NCBI RefSeq assembly: GCF_040564635.1
Contig: NZ_CP159837.1
Coordinates: 1,615,001-1,679,000 of the forward strand
Length of the DNA: 64,000 bases
Source of the DNA: Planktothricoides raciborskii GIHE-MW2
GTDB taxonomy: Bacteria > Cyanobacteriota > Cyanobacteriia > Cyanobacteriales > Laspinemataceae
Reading direction: 5' to 3'
Position 1 is the first letter of the stretch; the number at the start of each line of letters is the position of its first letter. This document shows positions 26,301 to 33,525 of this stretch, in pieces. The notes under the pieces were generated by a model that was given only the letters and a program-made list of their open reading frames with translations, was not told where the DNA came from and searched no databases. The translations under genes were made by a program, and so were the position numbers.

Positions 26301-28959
26301 TAACTTTACTGCCGGTCAATATTCAGGGACTTGTGACGTCTGGGCTTCGGTTGGTTCAATCAAATCTGAAAGAATTTCAATTGCTATTATTGAACCTTCT
26401 CGTTTAGAAAAAATAGAATTAAAACCTTCTTTTGTTTCTTTACTACCAAACCAAAAACAACATTTTGCGATCGTTGCTTACAATCAACGAAAGCAAGAAA
26501 TACCGCTTAATCAAAAAATACAGATTAACAATCAAGAATACAATATTCCCAATGATATAGAATATGAAGTATCTGAAAAATTAACTTTTCAGGGAATTGA
26601 TTATAACCGAGAACAAAAAAAAGTGTCTTGCAAAGTCACTGTCAATCAAGATGGAAAAGGCGATCAAGAAATAATTATTAAAATTGGAGATTTTAGCGCT
26701 AAGGCTACAGTTTATGTTCAGCCAGTTTTGCGAAAAATCGAAATATCGCCTAAAGACAAAGAACTTAAACCAGAAGAATCATTTACGTTTACTTTAAAGG
26801 GCTTCGATCAAACTGATCAACCCTATAATCACATTTTTAATGTGCAATGGAAAACGACAACTGGTGGATTCATCTCGCTTGGAAGTGTCAGTGCTGAAGG
26901 AATTTTCAGAGGAGATTATAAAAGACGTGAAGTTACTGTCACTGCAAGCGTTGGCGATATTAGCGATACAGCTAAAGTTATTCTATTGCCTGTTTTAAGA
27001 CGTTTAAGAATTAAACCGAGATTTGTTTATCTGAAACCAAACGATCAACAAATATTTACTGTTCAAGGTTTCGATCAATTTAAAAATGAAATCGATCCGG
27101 GAGACGTTTACTGGGAAGCAACCGGGGGCAAAATTACTCAAGACGGTATTTTATCTCTGGATGAAAATGACTTAGGTTATTTTCAGGTTACGGTCACATC
27201 TCGAGTTCAACCAAAATATACTCAAAAGGTAAGAAAGATTTTTTTATATTTTGGTATTTCTACCGGAATCATCTCTTACTTGATTTCTTATGAAAGTCTC
27301 ATAGAAGATGTTCTCGCTTTCGATTCAAAGTCAAAGTTAGTTAATCCTCAAAAACAGTTGACAGAAGCTAACACAACGACTGAATCATCTACGGAAACTG
27401 AGTCCACGGAACAACTTGACTTAACAACTGACTCATCTACGGATACACAAGCTGAGTCCACGGAACAACTTGACTCAACGACTGACTCATCTACGGATAC
27501 ACAAACTGAGTCCACGGAACAACTTGACTCAACGACTGACTCATCTACGGATACACAAGCTGAGTCCACAGAACAACTTGACTCAACGACTGACTCATCT
27601 ACGGATACACAAACTGAGTCCACGGAACAACTTGACTCAACGACTGACTCATCTACGGATACACAAGCTGAGTCCACGGAACAACTTGACTTAACGACTG
27701 ACTCATTTACTGAATCTACAGAACAACTGGACTCTCAGTCAGGTGACATACAGCAAGTAATAGAACCAGTCGTAGAAACTGAAATTGTTAAGGATACAAA
27801 TTTCTTCGATGATTTTTATCTAGGTTTAGAACAATGGTTTCTCAAAAAGCTGCGAAAGTTAATTGCAAAAGTATTCCGGTCTATTAGTAATTTTTGCTTG
27901 ACTCAAGCCGATGCACCTTTAAGTGCTTCTGCTGATGTATTTGTTCTCAAAAATGAATCGAATCCCTATAAACATTTTGAATGTCTTAAGACTCTGAAAG
28001 GTCATTCGGGTATTGTTTCTTCTTTGGCCATAACACCCGATGGAGAAAAACTGATTACTGCCAGTTGGGACAATACTATAAAAATCTGGAATTTAACTTC
28101 AGGGGAGTTACTTCATACTCTAAAAGACCATGCGGATGATGTGGAATGTGTTGCGATTACACCAGACGGGCAAACACTTCTTAGTGCCGGTTGGGATAGC
28201 ACGATTAAAATTTGGGATTTAAAGACTAATAAATTAGAAAATGATCTGAATTTTTCACGGAGGGTTGTTTTCGTCACGCCTACACTAGATGGACAAAAAT
28301 TTATTAGTGGTGAAGCATATAATTTAATCAAGGTATGGGATTTAAATAGTCTGGAAATTAACCAAATAATTGGAGAGTTAATCGGAAGCTATAACCATCC
28401 TTATTATTGGCATAATTGCATTGTAATATCTCCAGATCAAGAAAAGATATATGTAGGAAATACAGTGATTAAATCTTATAATTTAATCACTGGCAAATTA
28501 CTCAATATTATGGATGAAGGCAATTTAGGGCTTGTTTATGCTTTGGCTATTACACCAAATGGTCAAACCCTGATTAGTGGCCATGAGGGAATGATTAAAA
28601 TTTGGGATTTAGCATCGAATCCAGCTTCTGAGGTTAAGCTCACGTTAAATAGTTCGGCTAAAGCAGTCTATGCGCTTAAACTAACACCAGACGGTAAAAC
28701 AATTATATCGGCTGGTCGTAAAAGCAATGAGAATTCAGAAAATAATGATTCAGATAAACCTGCTGCTGAAGAATCAATTATTGAGGTATGGGACTTGAAT
28801 ACTGGAGAACTGCTTCACGCGATTACAGAAAAGGCGGACAATGACAATTATGTTTATTCTCTAGAAATTACCCCAGATGGAACAAATATAATTACTGGAT
28901 ATGAAAATGGAGAAATTAAAATATGGGGGGTAGCAGAGTTATCTTTAGTAGAAAATTAA
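23377..28959 (+). CDS. Giant WD40 / Ig-like (Big2) repeat protein with hydrophobic segments
   Basis: 1860 residues. Order: a helical HEAT-like N-terminus (about 10-68) common in cyanobacterial signalling proteins; WD40 repeats (about 85-310, five recognisable, e.g. LVSGSADKTIKVWDL); a hydrophobic stretch (about 312-352) long enough for one or two membrane passes; two degenerate WD-like repeats (about 375-455); an Ig-like domain; five Big2-like repeats of about 88 residues (564-1007) each with GTIDEDGNFTAGEYSG-type centres; three more divergent Ig-like domains to about 1280; a hydrophobic segment (about 1287-1310); an 18-residue Ser/Thr/Glu repeat (1343-1448); and seven C-terminal WD40 repeats (about 1535-1855). 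It is visibly more AT-rich than the neighbours. ATG at 23377 or at 23404 may be the start. A role as ligand-sensing partner of the divergent STAND gene is inferred. Confidence 0.85.
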   Translation: MTFTASESVMSTQIERIKVRLASQNDEERLDALLETLNCGQDGLELLIEQSLKDQSEKIRQLTYRIFMGDRPHLNESPEKSYPPHNPTDIITSIAISPNTPNTIRIVGGSYKKIWIWSLESKEFTCFLKGSQQGSQQHSHWILSVAISPDGNRLVSGSADKTIKVWDLNQGNLIHTLNLIHTLKGHDGWVTAVAITADGKNIISGSTDKSIKVWDLNTGKLIKTLKNDKELSSVLTLCLTHDQKMIVSGDTNNNITLWDLKTGQWLRSLEGHSDWIKALTVTSDNTTLISGSRDGMQKIWQSNPDNKNNFNLPLILAQGSLDIALIGFLWKISISWFIIFFVWVSMKIWLIYRDQKSDNLSSKTIDCIKTLPGCTSINSLDCNLDQDIIFIGSFNTANFFNLKKNELIKTWIVDGFISSVVISSDARILAFAGQNWITLLDAKTRKPLPVLKGCSYSRLSTIKIIDQSNNQKLYTGDIKTFTVKVVDQNNQPINIDSKNIIWDCFFTGYKYSVVAPGKLQKNNNGEAVFIAGNKPGNVDITVKVGILEDSIKINIQEAPKISKIKCSPHNQTKLLYGQSFEFKVAETLDQYGSRIKTTSIQWLVEPEKYGIFDENGNFTAGQYSGTCYVYASVGSIKSERISIEIIEPPKLTKLLVINNRLSNIKLEYGKTLKFEVKGVDQYGEDISTGTITWSVDDDRSGTIDEDGNFTAGEYSGTCDVYASVGSIKSERISITILEPPKLTKLQVINRLSNIKLEYQETFQFEVKGVDQYGEDISTGTITWSVDDDRSGTIDEDGNFTAGEYSGTCDVYASVDSIESERISITIIEPPYLKELQVINRPYKELEYGETFQFEVEGIDQYGYDISTGTITWSVNDDRYGTIDEDGNFTAGEYSGNCYVYASVSSIESERILIEIIEPPKLKKLLVINRPSKELEYQETFQFEVKGVDQYGNYISTGTITWSVNDEQSGTIDKNGNFTAGQYSGTCDVWASVGSIKSERISIAIIEPSRLEKIELKPSFVSLLPNQKQHFAIVAYNQRKQEIPLNQKIQINNQEYNIPNDIEYEVSEKLTFQGIDYNREQKKVSCKVTVNQDGKGDQEIIIKIGDFSAKATVYVQPVLRKIEISPKDKELKPEESFTFTLKGFDQTDQPYNHIFNVQWKTTTGGFISLGSVSAEGIFRGDYKRREVTVTASVGDISDTAKVILLPVLRRLRIKPRFVYLKPNDQQIFTVQGFDQFKNEIDPGDVYWEATGGKITQDGILSLDENDLGYFQVTVTSRVQPKYTQKVRKIFLYFGISTGIISYLISYESLIEDVLAFDSKSKLVNPQKQLTEANTTTESSTETESTEQLDLTTDSSTDTQAESTEQLDSTTDSSTDTQTESTEQLDSTTDSSTDTQAESTEQLDSTTDSSTDTQTESTEQLDSTTDSSTDTQAESTEQLDLTTDSFTESTEQLDSQSGDIQQVIEPVVETEIVKDTNFFDDFYLGLEQWFLKKLRKLIAKVFRSISNFCLTQADAPLSASADVFVLKNESNPYKHFECLKTLKGHSGIVSSLAITPDGEKLITASWDNTIKIWNLTSGELLHTLKDHADDVECVAITPDGQTLLSAGWDSTIKIWDLKTNKLENDLNFSRRVVFVTPTLDGQKFISGEAYNLIKVWDLNSLEINQIIGELIGSYNHPYYWHNCIVISPDQEKIYVGNTVIKSYNLITGKLLNIMDEGNLGLVYALAITPNGQTLISGHEGMIKIWDLASNPASEVKLTLNSSAKAVYALKLTPDGKTIISAGRKSNENSENNDSDKPAAEESIIEVWDLNTGELLHAITEKADNDNYVYSLEITPDGTNIITGYENGEIKIWGVAELSLVEN
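25066..26397 (+). repeat. Five tandem Big2-like coding repeats, about 264-270 bp each
   Basis: Units begin at about 25066, 25324, 25594, 25864 and 26131. Units two and three share a long, nearly identical stretch (e.g. 25421-25545 against 25691-25815), pointing to recent duplication or gene conversion inside the WD40/Ig gene. Confidence 0.85.
27405..27720 (+). repeat. 54 bp coding tandem repeat (18 residues, STEQLDSTTDSSTDTQ type)
   Basis: Five full units and a shorter sixth, almost identical in DNA, alternate Ala/Thr near their end. The product is an acidic low-complexity linker between the second hydrophobic segment and the C-terminal WD40 domain. Copy number is likely to vary between strains. 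Confidence 0.9.
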
Positions 28960-29053
28960 GTAAAAAATATATGGAAAATTTTTGATTGACTACTCATCGG
29001 CGATCGCCCATCTATCTCCAAAAAAGCGATCGCCTCTTTACTGAAAATCTGAT

Positions 29054-29125
29054 TCACCACAAAGACACAAAGAACACAAAGAAGGTAAATTAACTTCCTT
29101 TGTGTCCTTCGTGTCTTTGTGGTGA
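29054..29125. repeat. Long cacaaag palindrome, copy 1
   Basis: tcaccacaaagacacaaag... pairs with ...ctttgtggtga, giving about 29 bp arms with few mismatches around a short AT loop. Other copies are at 29779-29850 and 31473-31548; right-half-only copies are near 30550-30590 and 52049-52075. Confidence 0.85.
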
Positions 29126-29190
29126 GTAATTCATTCTCCCGAAAAAGCGATCGCTAATTTCATGTTAGACTAAAACGTAATTTTAATATT

Positions 29191-29274
29191 TTAGGGTATG
29201 ACTTCAAAAGCGTCTCGATCGTACAGTCGATAAACATAAAAATCACTATCCAATGTAAAGATACGTTTAATTTT
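29191..29274 (-). pseudogene. C-terminal remnant of a PIN-type toxin
   Basis: Overlapping the end of the antitoxin gene in another frame reads KIKRIFTLDSDFYVYRLYD followed by RDAFEVIP and a stop. A TLDSDFxxYR segment followed by a short tail is what I expect at the end of PIN-domain VapC-like toxins. The catalytic N-terminal and middle parts are absent, so the toxin is deleted. Confidence 0.55.
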
Positions 29275-29509
29275 TTGACTTTCTGCCGTAGCCACCAGCC
29301 TCAGTTGGGTTAAATTGATGATGAGGTTCTGCTTGACTATCGATCGCACCAATTAAGTCCCCGATTTTTTCAGACAACGGTTCTGCTTCTGCTTGCTTGT
29401 GATAGAGTTGAGCCGCAATCCAATTTTCTGGAGTTAAACCTTGGCTTTGGGAAACCTCTAAAAGCGTTTGATAAATTTCTTTATCTAGGTTGATTGTATA
29501 GTTAGACAT
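29267..29509 (-). CDS. Small antitoxin-like protein, orphan
   Basis: An 80-residue protein: MSNYTINLDKEIYQTLLEVSQSQGLTPENWIAAQL has the strand-helix-helix pattern of ribbon-helix-helix antitoxins, followed by a charged tail. Its usual partner would be a PIN toxin immediately downstream, of which only a C-terminal fragment is left (29191-29274). The antitoxin itself looks intact. A gaaaaatagactt leader precedes the ATG. The assignment rests on pattern and context. Confidence 0.7.
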   Translation of the reverse strand: MSNYTINLDKEIYQTLLEVSQSQGLTPENWIAAQLYHKQAEAEPLSEKIGDLIGAIDSQAEPHHQFNPTEAGGYGRKSKN

Positions 29510-29942
29510 AAGTCTATTTTTCAGGATATTATAGGGTTGATAAGAATTTAATTATAACATAATGAAATTCTCAGTCAAGGCTTCGATCGCCCATCTATCC
29601 CAAAAAAGCGATCGCTTATCTCCCAAAAAGACGATCGCCCAGTTCTCTCTTAAAAAGCGATATCGATTCTCTTCCTCTGTGTCCTCTGTGTCTCTGTGGT
29701 GAATTGCTCATTCTCTCGTAAAAAGCGATCGCCTCCGGGACGCTGCGGAATCCCCTCCTATTTTACTGAAAATCTGATTCACCACAAAGACACAAAGAAC
29801 ACAAAGAAGGTAAATGAACTTCCTTTGTGTCCTTCGTGTCTTTGTGGTGAGTAATTCATTCTCCCGAAAAAGCGATCGCCTCGCCCGATAAGCGCGATTC
29901 CGCAAAGCGGACGAATGGCGCGAATCACATGAATCTGTTCCG
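29510..29942. repeat. Repeat-filled intergenic, about 430 bp
   Basis: It holds a series of aaaaagcgatcgc motifs (HIP1 preceded by A-runs, also at 29025, 29150, 30600, 30730), a cacaaag palindrome (29779-29850), a partial copy (about 29670-29700) and a gcgattccgcaaagcgga palindrome (about 29894-29911). No gene. Confidence 0.75.
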
Positions 29943-30218
29943 CTATTGATGAGCCTCCATATATGCTCTTAACAAGCGATTAATCTGATTCTGATAACCC
30001 CGACCTTGAGATTTAAACCACTCCAAAACATCATTATCAATGGGTAAAGTCACTTCAGTTTTCGTCTTAGACTTGGGTAAACCTCTTTGAACGACTGCCT
30101 TAGCAAACATTTCTGGCGTAATTTCCGGGCAATCAGAGAAATCAATCTCTTCATCAGTCATCGCATCTAGGCGTTGCCAATCAGTCTGAGATTTGCTCGA
30201 AGTAAATTCGTTGTTCAT
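29943..30218 (-). CDS. brnA: BrnA family antitoxin
   Basis: A 91-residue protein beginning MNNEFTSSKSQTDWQRLDAMTDEEIDFSDCPEITPEMFAKA, the usual BrnA opening, with a C-terminal RHH-like DNA-binding part (TEVTLPIDNDVLEWFKSQGRGYQNQINRLLRAYMEAH). BrnA neutralises BrnT and represses the operon. The start at 30218 is preferred over a longer frame (30308) because the extra residues are only the antisense-free overlap with the toxin gene and are not family-like. It overlaps the end of brnT by 38 bp, the typical coupled arrangement. Confidence 0.92.
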   Translation of the reverse strand: MNNEFTSSKSQTDWQRLDAMTDEEIDFSDCPEITPEMFAKAVVQRGLPKSKTKTEVTLPIDNDVLEWFKSQGRGYQNQINRLLRAYMEAHQ

Positions 30219-30456
30219 ATTTAGTTGCCTTTCTCGCAGAAATAATCCGGGTAGATTCTCCTCGTTCTGTATGGACAATTGCCACCACTCGTCCTTGCAA
30301 CAAACCAAAAGTTACAAACCTCTGTTCCCCATAATTAAATCGGTCATCTTCAACGGTGACAATATCTCCCTCGAAAACTACGGGAATATCGATAAAGTCA
30401 ATTCCATGTTTGCGGAGGTTGGCAAGACGTTTAGTTTCATCCCACTCAAATTCCAT
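30181..30456 (-). CDS. brnT: BrnT family toxin (RelE-fold ribonuclease)
   Basis: A 91-residue protein with the hallmark MEFEWDETKRLANLRKHGIDF, then ERFVTFG-type centre (QRFVTFGLLQGRVVAIVHTERG) and the C-terminal TRIISARKATKYEQRIYFE containing the conserved Ile-Ile-Ser-Ala-Arg-Lys-Ala residues. BrnT cleaves RNA and stops translation until bound by BrnA. Length and motifs are complete, so the module should be active. It is the first gene of the brnTA pair. Confidence 0.95.
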   Translation of the reverse strand: MEFEWDETKRLANLRKHGIDFIDIPVVFEGDIVTVEDDRFNYGEQRFVTFGLLQGRVVAIVHTERGESTRIISARKATKYEQRIYFEQISD

Positions 30457-30822
30457 CCCTTCATTTACATCTTAACTAAAGATTATAACTACCTAAATGT
30501 AGTTATAGCCACTTATGTTAACACATATTCTGACTGTTCTCCCGTTAAGTAACTTCCTTTGTGTCCTTCGTGTCAATGGGAGTGAGTAATTCATTCTCCC
30601 GAAAAAGCGATTCTCTCCCCTGATCTGCGCGATCGCTTACTTCTATCCTAAAAAGCAATAAATTTGGTGAGTTAGACTCCGCTGCGCTGCGTTAACACAC
30701 CCTACTAAGGTCATCTATTTCCGAAAAAGCGATCGCTAAAATCTCTGCGGAAAATCTTATTCAGCACTTTGGACAAAGCAGCTATTGTTACAATAGTCAA
30801 AAAGAAAGTCGGATGAACATAC
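30457..30822. repeat. Repeat-containing intergenic, 366 bp
   Basis: It contains a right-half cacaaag repeat with the caatgggagtg ending (about 30550-30592), HIP1-with-A-run motifs, and a ttaacacaccctac-type palindromic repeat (30667-30709) that also occurs at 31591-31637. The promoter of the next toxin-antitoxin pair must lie near 30780-30815. Confidence 0.65.
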
Positions 30823-31050
30823 ATGAACACTTCTATTATCGATCTAGTCGTTGAACAACTCAAGTACCTGCCACAGCAAAAGCAATGGCAGGTACTTGAG
30901 TTTATTGAGACATTGCTAAAAACTGAAGTTCGAGGGACTCCAGGAAAGCAGTTACTACGTTTTGCTGGTTCAATTCCGTCCGACGAGCTTCAATTGATGA
31001 GTGAGGCGATCGCCCAAGACTGTGAGGAAGTTGATATCAATGAGTGGTAG
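30823..31050 (+). CDS. VapB-like antitoxin
   Basis: A 75-residue protein with the pattern of DUF2281/VapB-type antitoxins: LVVEQLKYLPQQKQWQVLEFIETLL, then a short linker and a Trp-terminated acidic tail that would contact the toxin. It overlaps the start of the PIN toxin by 11 bp, a standard translationally coupled pair. The coding DNA contains a perfect 15 bp inverted repeat (30859-30873 with 30886-30900). Confidence 0.85.
   Translation: MNTSIIDLVVEQLKYLPQQKQWQVLEFIETLLKTEVRGTPGKQLLRFAGSIPSDELQLMSEAIAQDCEEVDINEW
30859..30900 (+). repeat. Perfect 15 bp inverted repeat inside the antitoxin gene
   Basis: ctcaagtacctgcca and tggcaggtacttgag are exact complements around a 12 nt loop. In the mRNA this would be a strong hairpin about 36 nt after the start codon. 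Confidence 0.95.
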
Positions 31051-31429
31051 ATATTTACTGGATACCAACATCATTATTGCTCTGTTTGCCAATGAAAACG
31101 TCGTCAAAGATCGTCTGGCTCAAGCCAACGAAGTTTTTCTTCCCACTGTTGCCATTGGAGAATTATGTTATGGTGCCAAAAAATCGGGGCGACCTGAAGC
31201 AAATTTAGCCAGAATTGATGAATTAGTTGTCAGCAGTATGGTGCTTGGGTGTGATGTTAACACGGCTCGACAATACGGTGAAGTCAAACACAAATTGAGG
31301 CTCAAAGGTCGTCCTTTACCGGAAAATGATATCTGGATCGCTGCTCTTGCATTACAACATGGCTTGATTTTGGTCACTCGCGATGCTCATTTTCAGGAAG
31401 TGGATGACTTGCAAACAGTAGCGTGGTGA
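31040..31429 (+). CDS. vapC: VapC-like PIN-domain toxin ribonuclease
   Basis: A 129-residue PIN protein: YLLDTNIIIALF with the first catalytic Asp, VAIGELCYGA with the Glu, a central helical part, PLPENDIWIAALALQHGLILVTRDAHF with the remaining acidic residues. All four acidic positions of the metal-dependent active site are present. ATG at 31040 lies inside the end of the antitoxin gene and gives the canonical MSGRYLLDTN start; an in-frame upstream start would overlap the antitoxin more. VapC toxins cleave tRNA or rRNA. Confidence 0.93.
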   Translation: MSGRYLLDTNIIIALFANENVVKDRLAQANEVFLPTVAIGELCYGAKKSGRPEANLARIDELVVSSMVLGCDVNTARQYGEVKHKLRLKGRPLPENDIWIAALALQHGLILVTRDAHFQEVDDLQTVAW

Positions 31430-31833
31430 ATTCAAACCTTATACTTAATCGCCTCTTTACTGAAAATTTTATTCACTCCCATTGGCACAAAGAACACAAA
31501 GAAGGTCAAGTAACTTCCTTTGTGTCCTTCGTGTCAATGGGAGTGAATTATTCCTTCTCTGATTTATATCTATCTCCTAAAAAGCGATGGATTTGGTGCG
31601 TTACACTCCGCTACGCTGCGTTAACACACCCTACCAAACTATTTTGTGTCCTTCGTGTCGAAAGTGGTGAATCATTGATTTTCCTAAAAATCTCAAGCAA
31701 AAACCACCCCCCCCACTTGTGGAGGGGTGGTTTTGTGGGATCCCATCAAATTCGCCCATCCTTGGGGGAAAATGAGAACCTAAATTAAGAGTTGTTACAA
31801 AATTAAACTTGGCCAAGGGGGGCTGAACTTGGC
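31430..31833. repeat. Repeat-filled intergenic with a bidirectional hairpin
   Basis: It contains the third cacaaag palindrome (31473-31548) with changed outer arms, a ttaacacaccctac repeat (31591-31637) and a hairpin aaaccacccc/ggggtggttt (31701-31710 with 31724-31733) flanked by A and T runs, a likely bidirectional terminator for vapC and psbN. No gene. Confidence 0.75.
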
Positions 31834-31971
31834 TTAGTCGTCGTGGTCATCAAACGGGTCAGCCAACTCTTTAGCCGGTGGTCCAAAGGCGGTATAGATG
31901 GAAAAGGCAGTGATCGCAATCACAATGACGGCAATGCCAATAATAAAATTAGTTTCCGGAGAGGATTCCAT
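31834..31971 (-). CDS. psbN: Photosystem II assembly protein PsbN
   Basis: A 45-residue protein with one membrane helix (about 9-28, FIIGIAVIVIAITAFSIYTA) and the diagnostic C-terminus FGPPAKELADPFDDHDD. PsbN is a thylakoid factor needed for assembly and repair of photosystem II reaction-centre complexes rather than a stable subunit. It is divergent from psbH, with 85 bp between the starts, the standard cyanobacterial arrangement. Confidence 0.95.
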   Translation of the reverse strand: MESSPETNFIIGIAVIVIAITAFSIYTAFGPPAKELADPFDDHDD

Positions 31972-32056
31972 GTGATTAGATAGGTTATGAGAACTATTTC
32001 TTCTATAATATTACGAATCGTTAAAACTTTCTGCGTACATTCATCAAAGGTGACTT

Positions 32057-32260
32057 ATGGCACAACGCACAGGCTTAGGAGATTTGCTCAGACCCCTGAA
32101 CGCTGAGTATGGTAAAGTAGCCCCCGGTTGGGGCACCACCCCAGTTATGGGTGTTTTCATGGGGCTATTTTTTGTGTTCCTGCTGATCATTCTGCAAATT
32201 TACAACTCCTCTCTAATGATTGAGGGTGTGAATGTAAATTGGACAACCCTGGGTAAATAG
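32057..32260 (+). CDS. psbH: Photosystem II subunit PsbH
   Basis: A 67-residue thylakoid protein: stroma-facing N-terminus [29 protein letters not shown], one membrane helix (about 30-50, [20 protein letters not shown]) and the [13 protein letters not shown] end. PsbH stabilises the bicarbonate and QB region of PSII next to CP47. It is divergent from psbN and followed by a hairpin terminator, with tatA and pth downstream. Confidence 0.97.
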   Translation: MAQRTGLGDLLRPLNAEYGKVAPGWGTTPVMGVFMGLFFVFLLIILQIYNSSLMIEGVNVNWTTLGK

Positions 32261-32290
32261 GCGCATCTCATTTACAAGTTTTCCCGCAAT

Positions 32291-32340
32291 AGCCCGCCGT
32301 TTTTAATTGGGATTTGTCCCAGTTAGTTCAGGCGGGCTTT
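32291..32340 (+). terminator. psbH terminator
   Basis: agcccgcc (32291-32298) pairs with ggcgggct (32331-32338), with an inner tgggatttgtccca hairpin in the loop, then ttt. Confidence 0.75.
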
Positions 32341-32461
32341 AAAATCATAGAAAACATTTGCTCGCTCGCATTTTTCGCGGTATCAAGGTGGTAATCGAAA
32401 GACCATCGCCTTAAATCCAACTGTTGCAGATTGTCGTCCATTCAGAATCGGAGGTGGCTGT

Positions 32462-32758
32462 GTGAATATTTTTGGGCTGGGTTTGCCAGAGATGATTGTC
32501 ATTCTAGTGATTGCGGTATTAATCTTCGGGCCAAAGAAGCTGCCGGAAATTGGCCGGAGTATGGGCAAAGCCATTCGCGGCTTCCAAGAAGCTTCGCGGG
32601 AATTTGAATCGGAATTTAAGAAAGAAGCGGAACAGCTTGAGGCTGCCGCTAAACGGGAGTCGGCGGTGAAATCGGCGGCGCCATCGGATGCGGCATCGAC
32701 CAAAGTGGCGATCGCCTCTCCCGAAGAAACCACCACGGGTTCCTCTGGGCAAAGCTAA
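32462..32758 (+). CDS. tatA: Twin-arginine translocase TatA/TatE family protein
   Basis: A 98-residue protein with one N-terminal membrane helix (about 6-23), the FGPKKLPEIGRSMGKAIRGF amphipathic signature and an acidic/basic helical tail ending in Ser/Thr. TatA forms the pore-related oligomer of the Tat pathway that exports folded proteins, in cyanobacteria at thylakoid and plasma membranes. It starts with GTG at 32462. The same-strand order psbH, tatA, pth is, as far as I recall, common in cyanobacteria. Confidence 0.93.
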   Translation: MNIFGLGLPEMIVILVIAVLIFGPKKLPEIGRSMGKAIRGFQEASREFESEFKKEAEQLEAAAKRESAVKSAAPSDAASTKVAIASPEETTTGSSGQS

Positions 32759-32889
32759 TCAGAAAATAAAATGTTTGATTAAATGTTTGATCCCAGACCG
32801 GGTTAAATGTAATGTTTTGAGTGGGGGTTAGAAACATCTGCATTAACATCTGCATTGCCATCCTCACTCAATCGTTCTTTCCACTTTTT

Positions 32890-33525
32890 ATGACAGAAGC
32901 AACAGAAGTTCCCAGTTTAGTGATTCCTCAGTTAATCGTTGGGTTAGGGAATCCCGAAAAGAAATACGAGCAAACTCGCCATAATATAGGTTTTGACGCG
33001 GTGGATCTCCTAGCCCGTCGCTGGGGCATTTCCCTGCCAGAGAATCGACGCTTCCAAGGATTATTTGGGGAAGGAGTCGGGCCAAAAGGAGCAAAAATCC
33101 GTCTACTCAAGCCTTTAACCTATATGAATCGATCGGGACAAGCGATTCGTTCTGTCACCGATTGGTATAAAATACCCCCCACATCCGTGTTAGTCGTCTA
33201 TGATGATATGGACTTGCCCACGGGTCGGATTAGACTGCGGTTGTCCGGTTCCGCAGGCGGTCATAATGGGATTAAGTCCACGATCGCCCATCTTGGCACC
33301 CAAGATTTTCCTCGATTACGGATTGGCATTGGCAAACCGGCAGATCCGAGTAACCTGGATACCTCCACGGTTTCCCATGTTTTAGGCAAATTTGCCCCAG
33401 AGGAAAAACCAATTATCTCAGAAGTGCTTGAGTTGGTGGGTGATGCTGTGGAATTGAGTATTAAGCAAGGGGTAGAAAAAGCGATGAGTCTTTATAATGG
33501 TCGTACCGTGCCGCCCGTGAGCTAA
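32890..33525 (+). CDS. pth: Peptidyl-tRNA hydrolase
   Basis: A 211-residue Pth1 protein that releases peptides from peptidyl-tRNA after premature drop-off. Seen: LIVGLGNPEKKYEQTRHNIGFDAVD with the catalytic His of TRHN near residue 35, PLTYMNRSG with the conserved Asn, VVYDDMDLP with the Asp pair, and GGHNGIKS. ATG at 32890 is chosen; an in-frame GTG at 32821 would add residues unlike the family. A 12 bp tandem repeat begins within the stop codon. Confidence 0.95.
   Translation: MTEATEVPSLVIPQLIVGLGNPEKKYEQTRHNIGFDAVDLLARRWGISLPENRRFQGLFGEGVGPKGAKIRLLKPLTYMNRSGQAIRSVTDWYKIPPTSVLVVYDDMDLPTGRIRLRLSGSAGGHNGIKSTIAHLGTQDFPRLRIGIGKPADPSNLDTSTVSHVLGKFAPEEKPIISEVLELVGDAVELSIKQGVEKAMSLYNGRTVPPVS

Noticed and set aside
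27348-27677. Minus-strand frame with Ser/Val/Cys repeats
   Set aside because: It is the antisense of the 54 bp coding repeat of the WD40/Ig gene.
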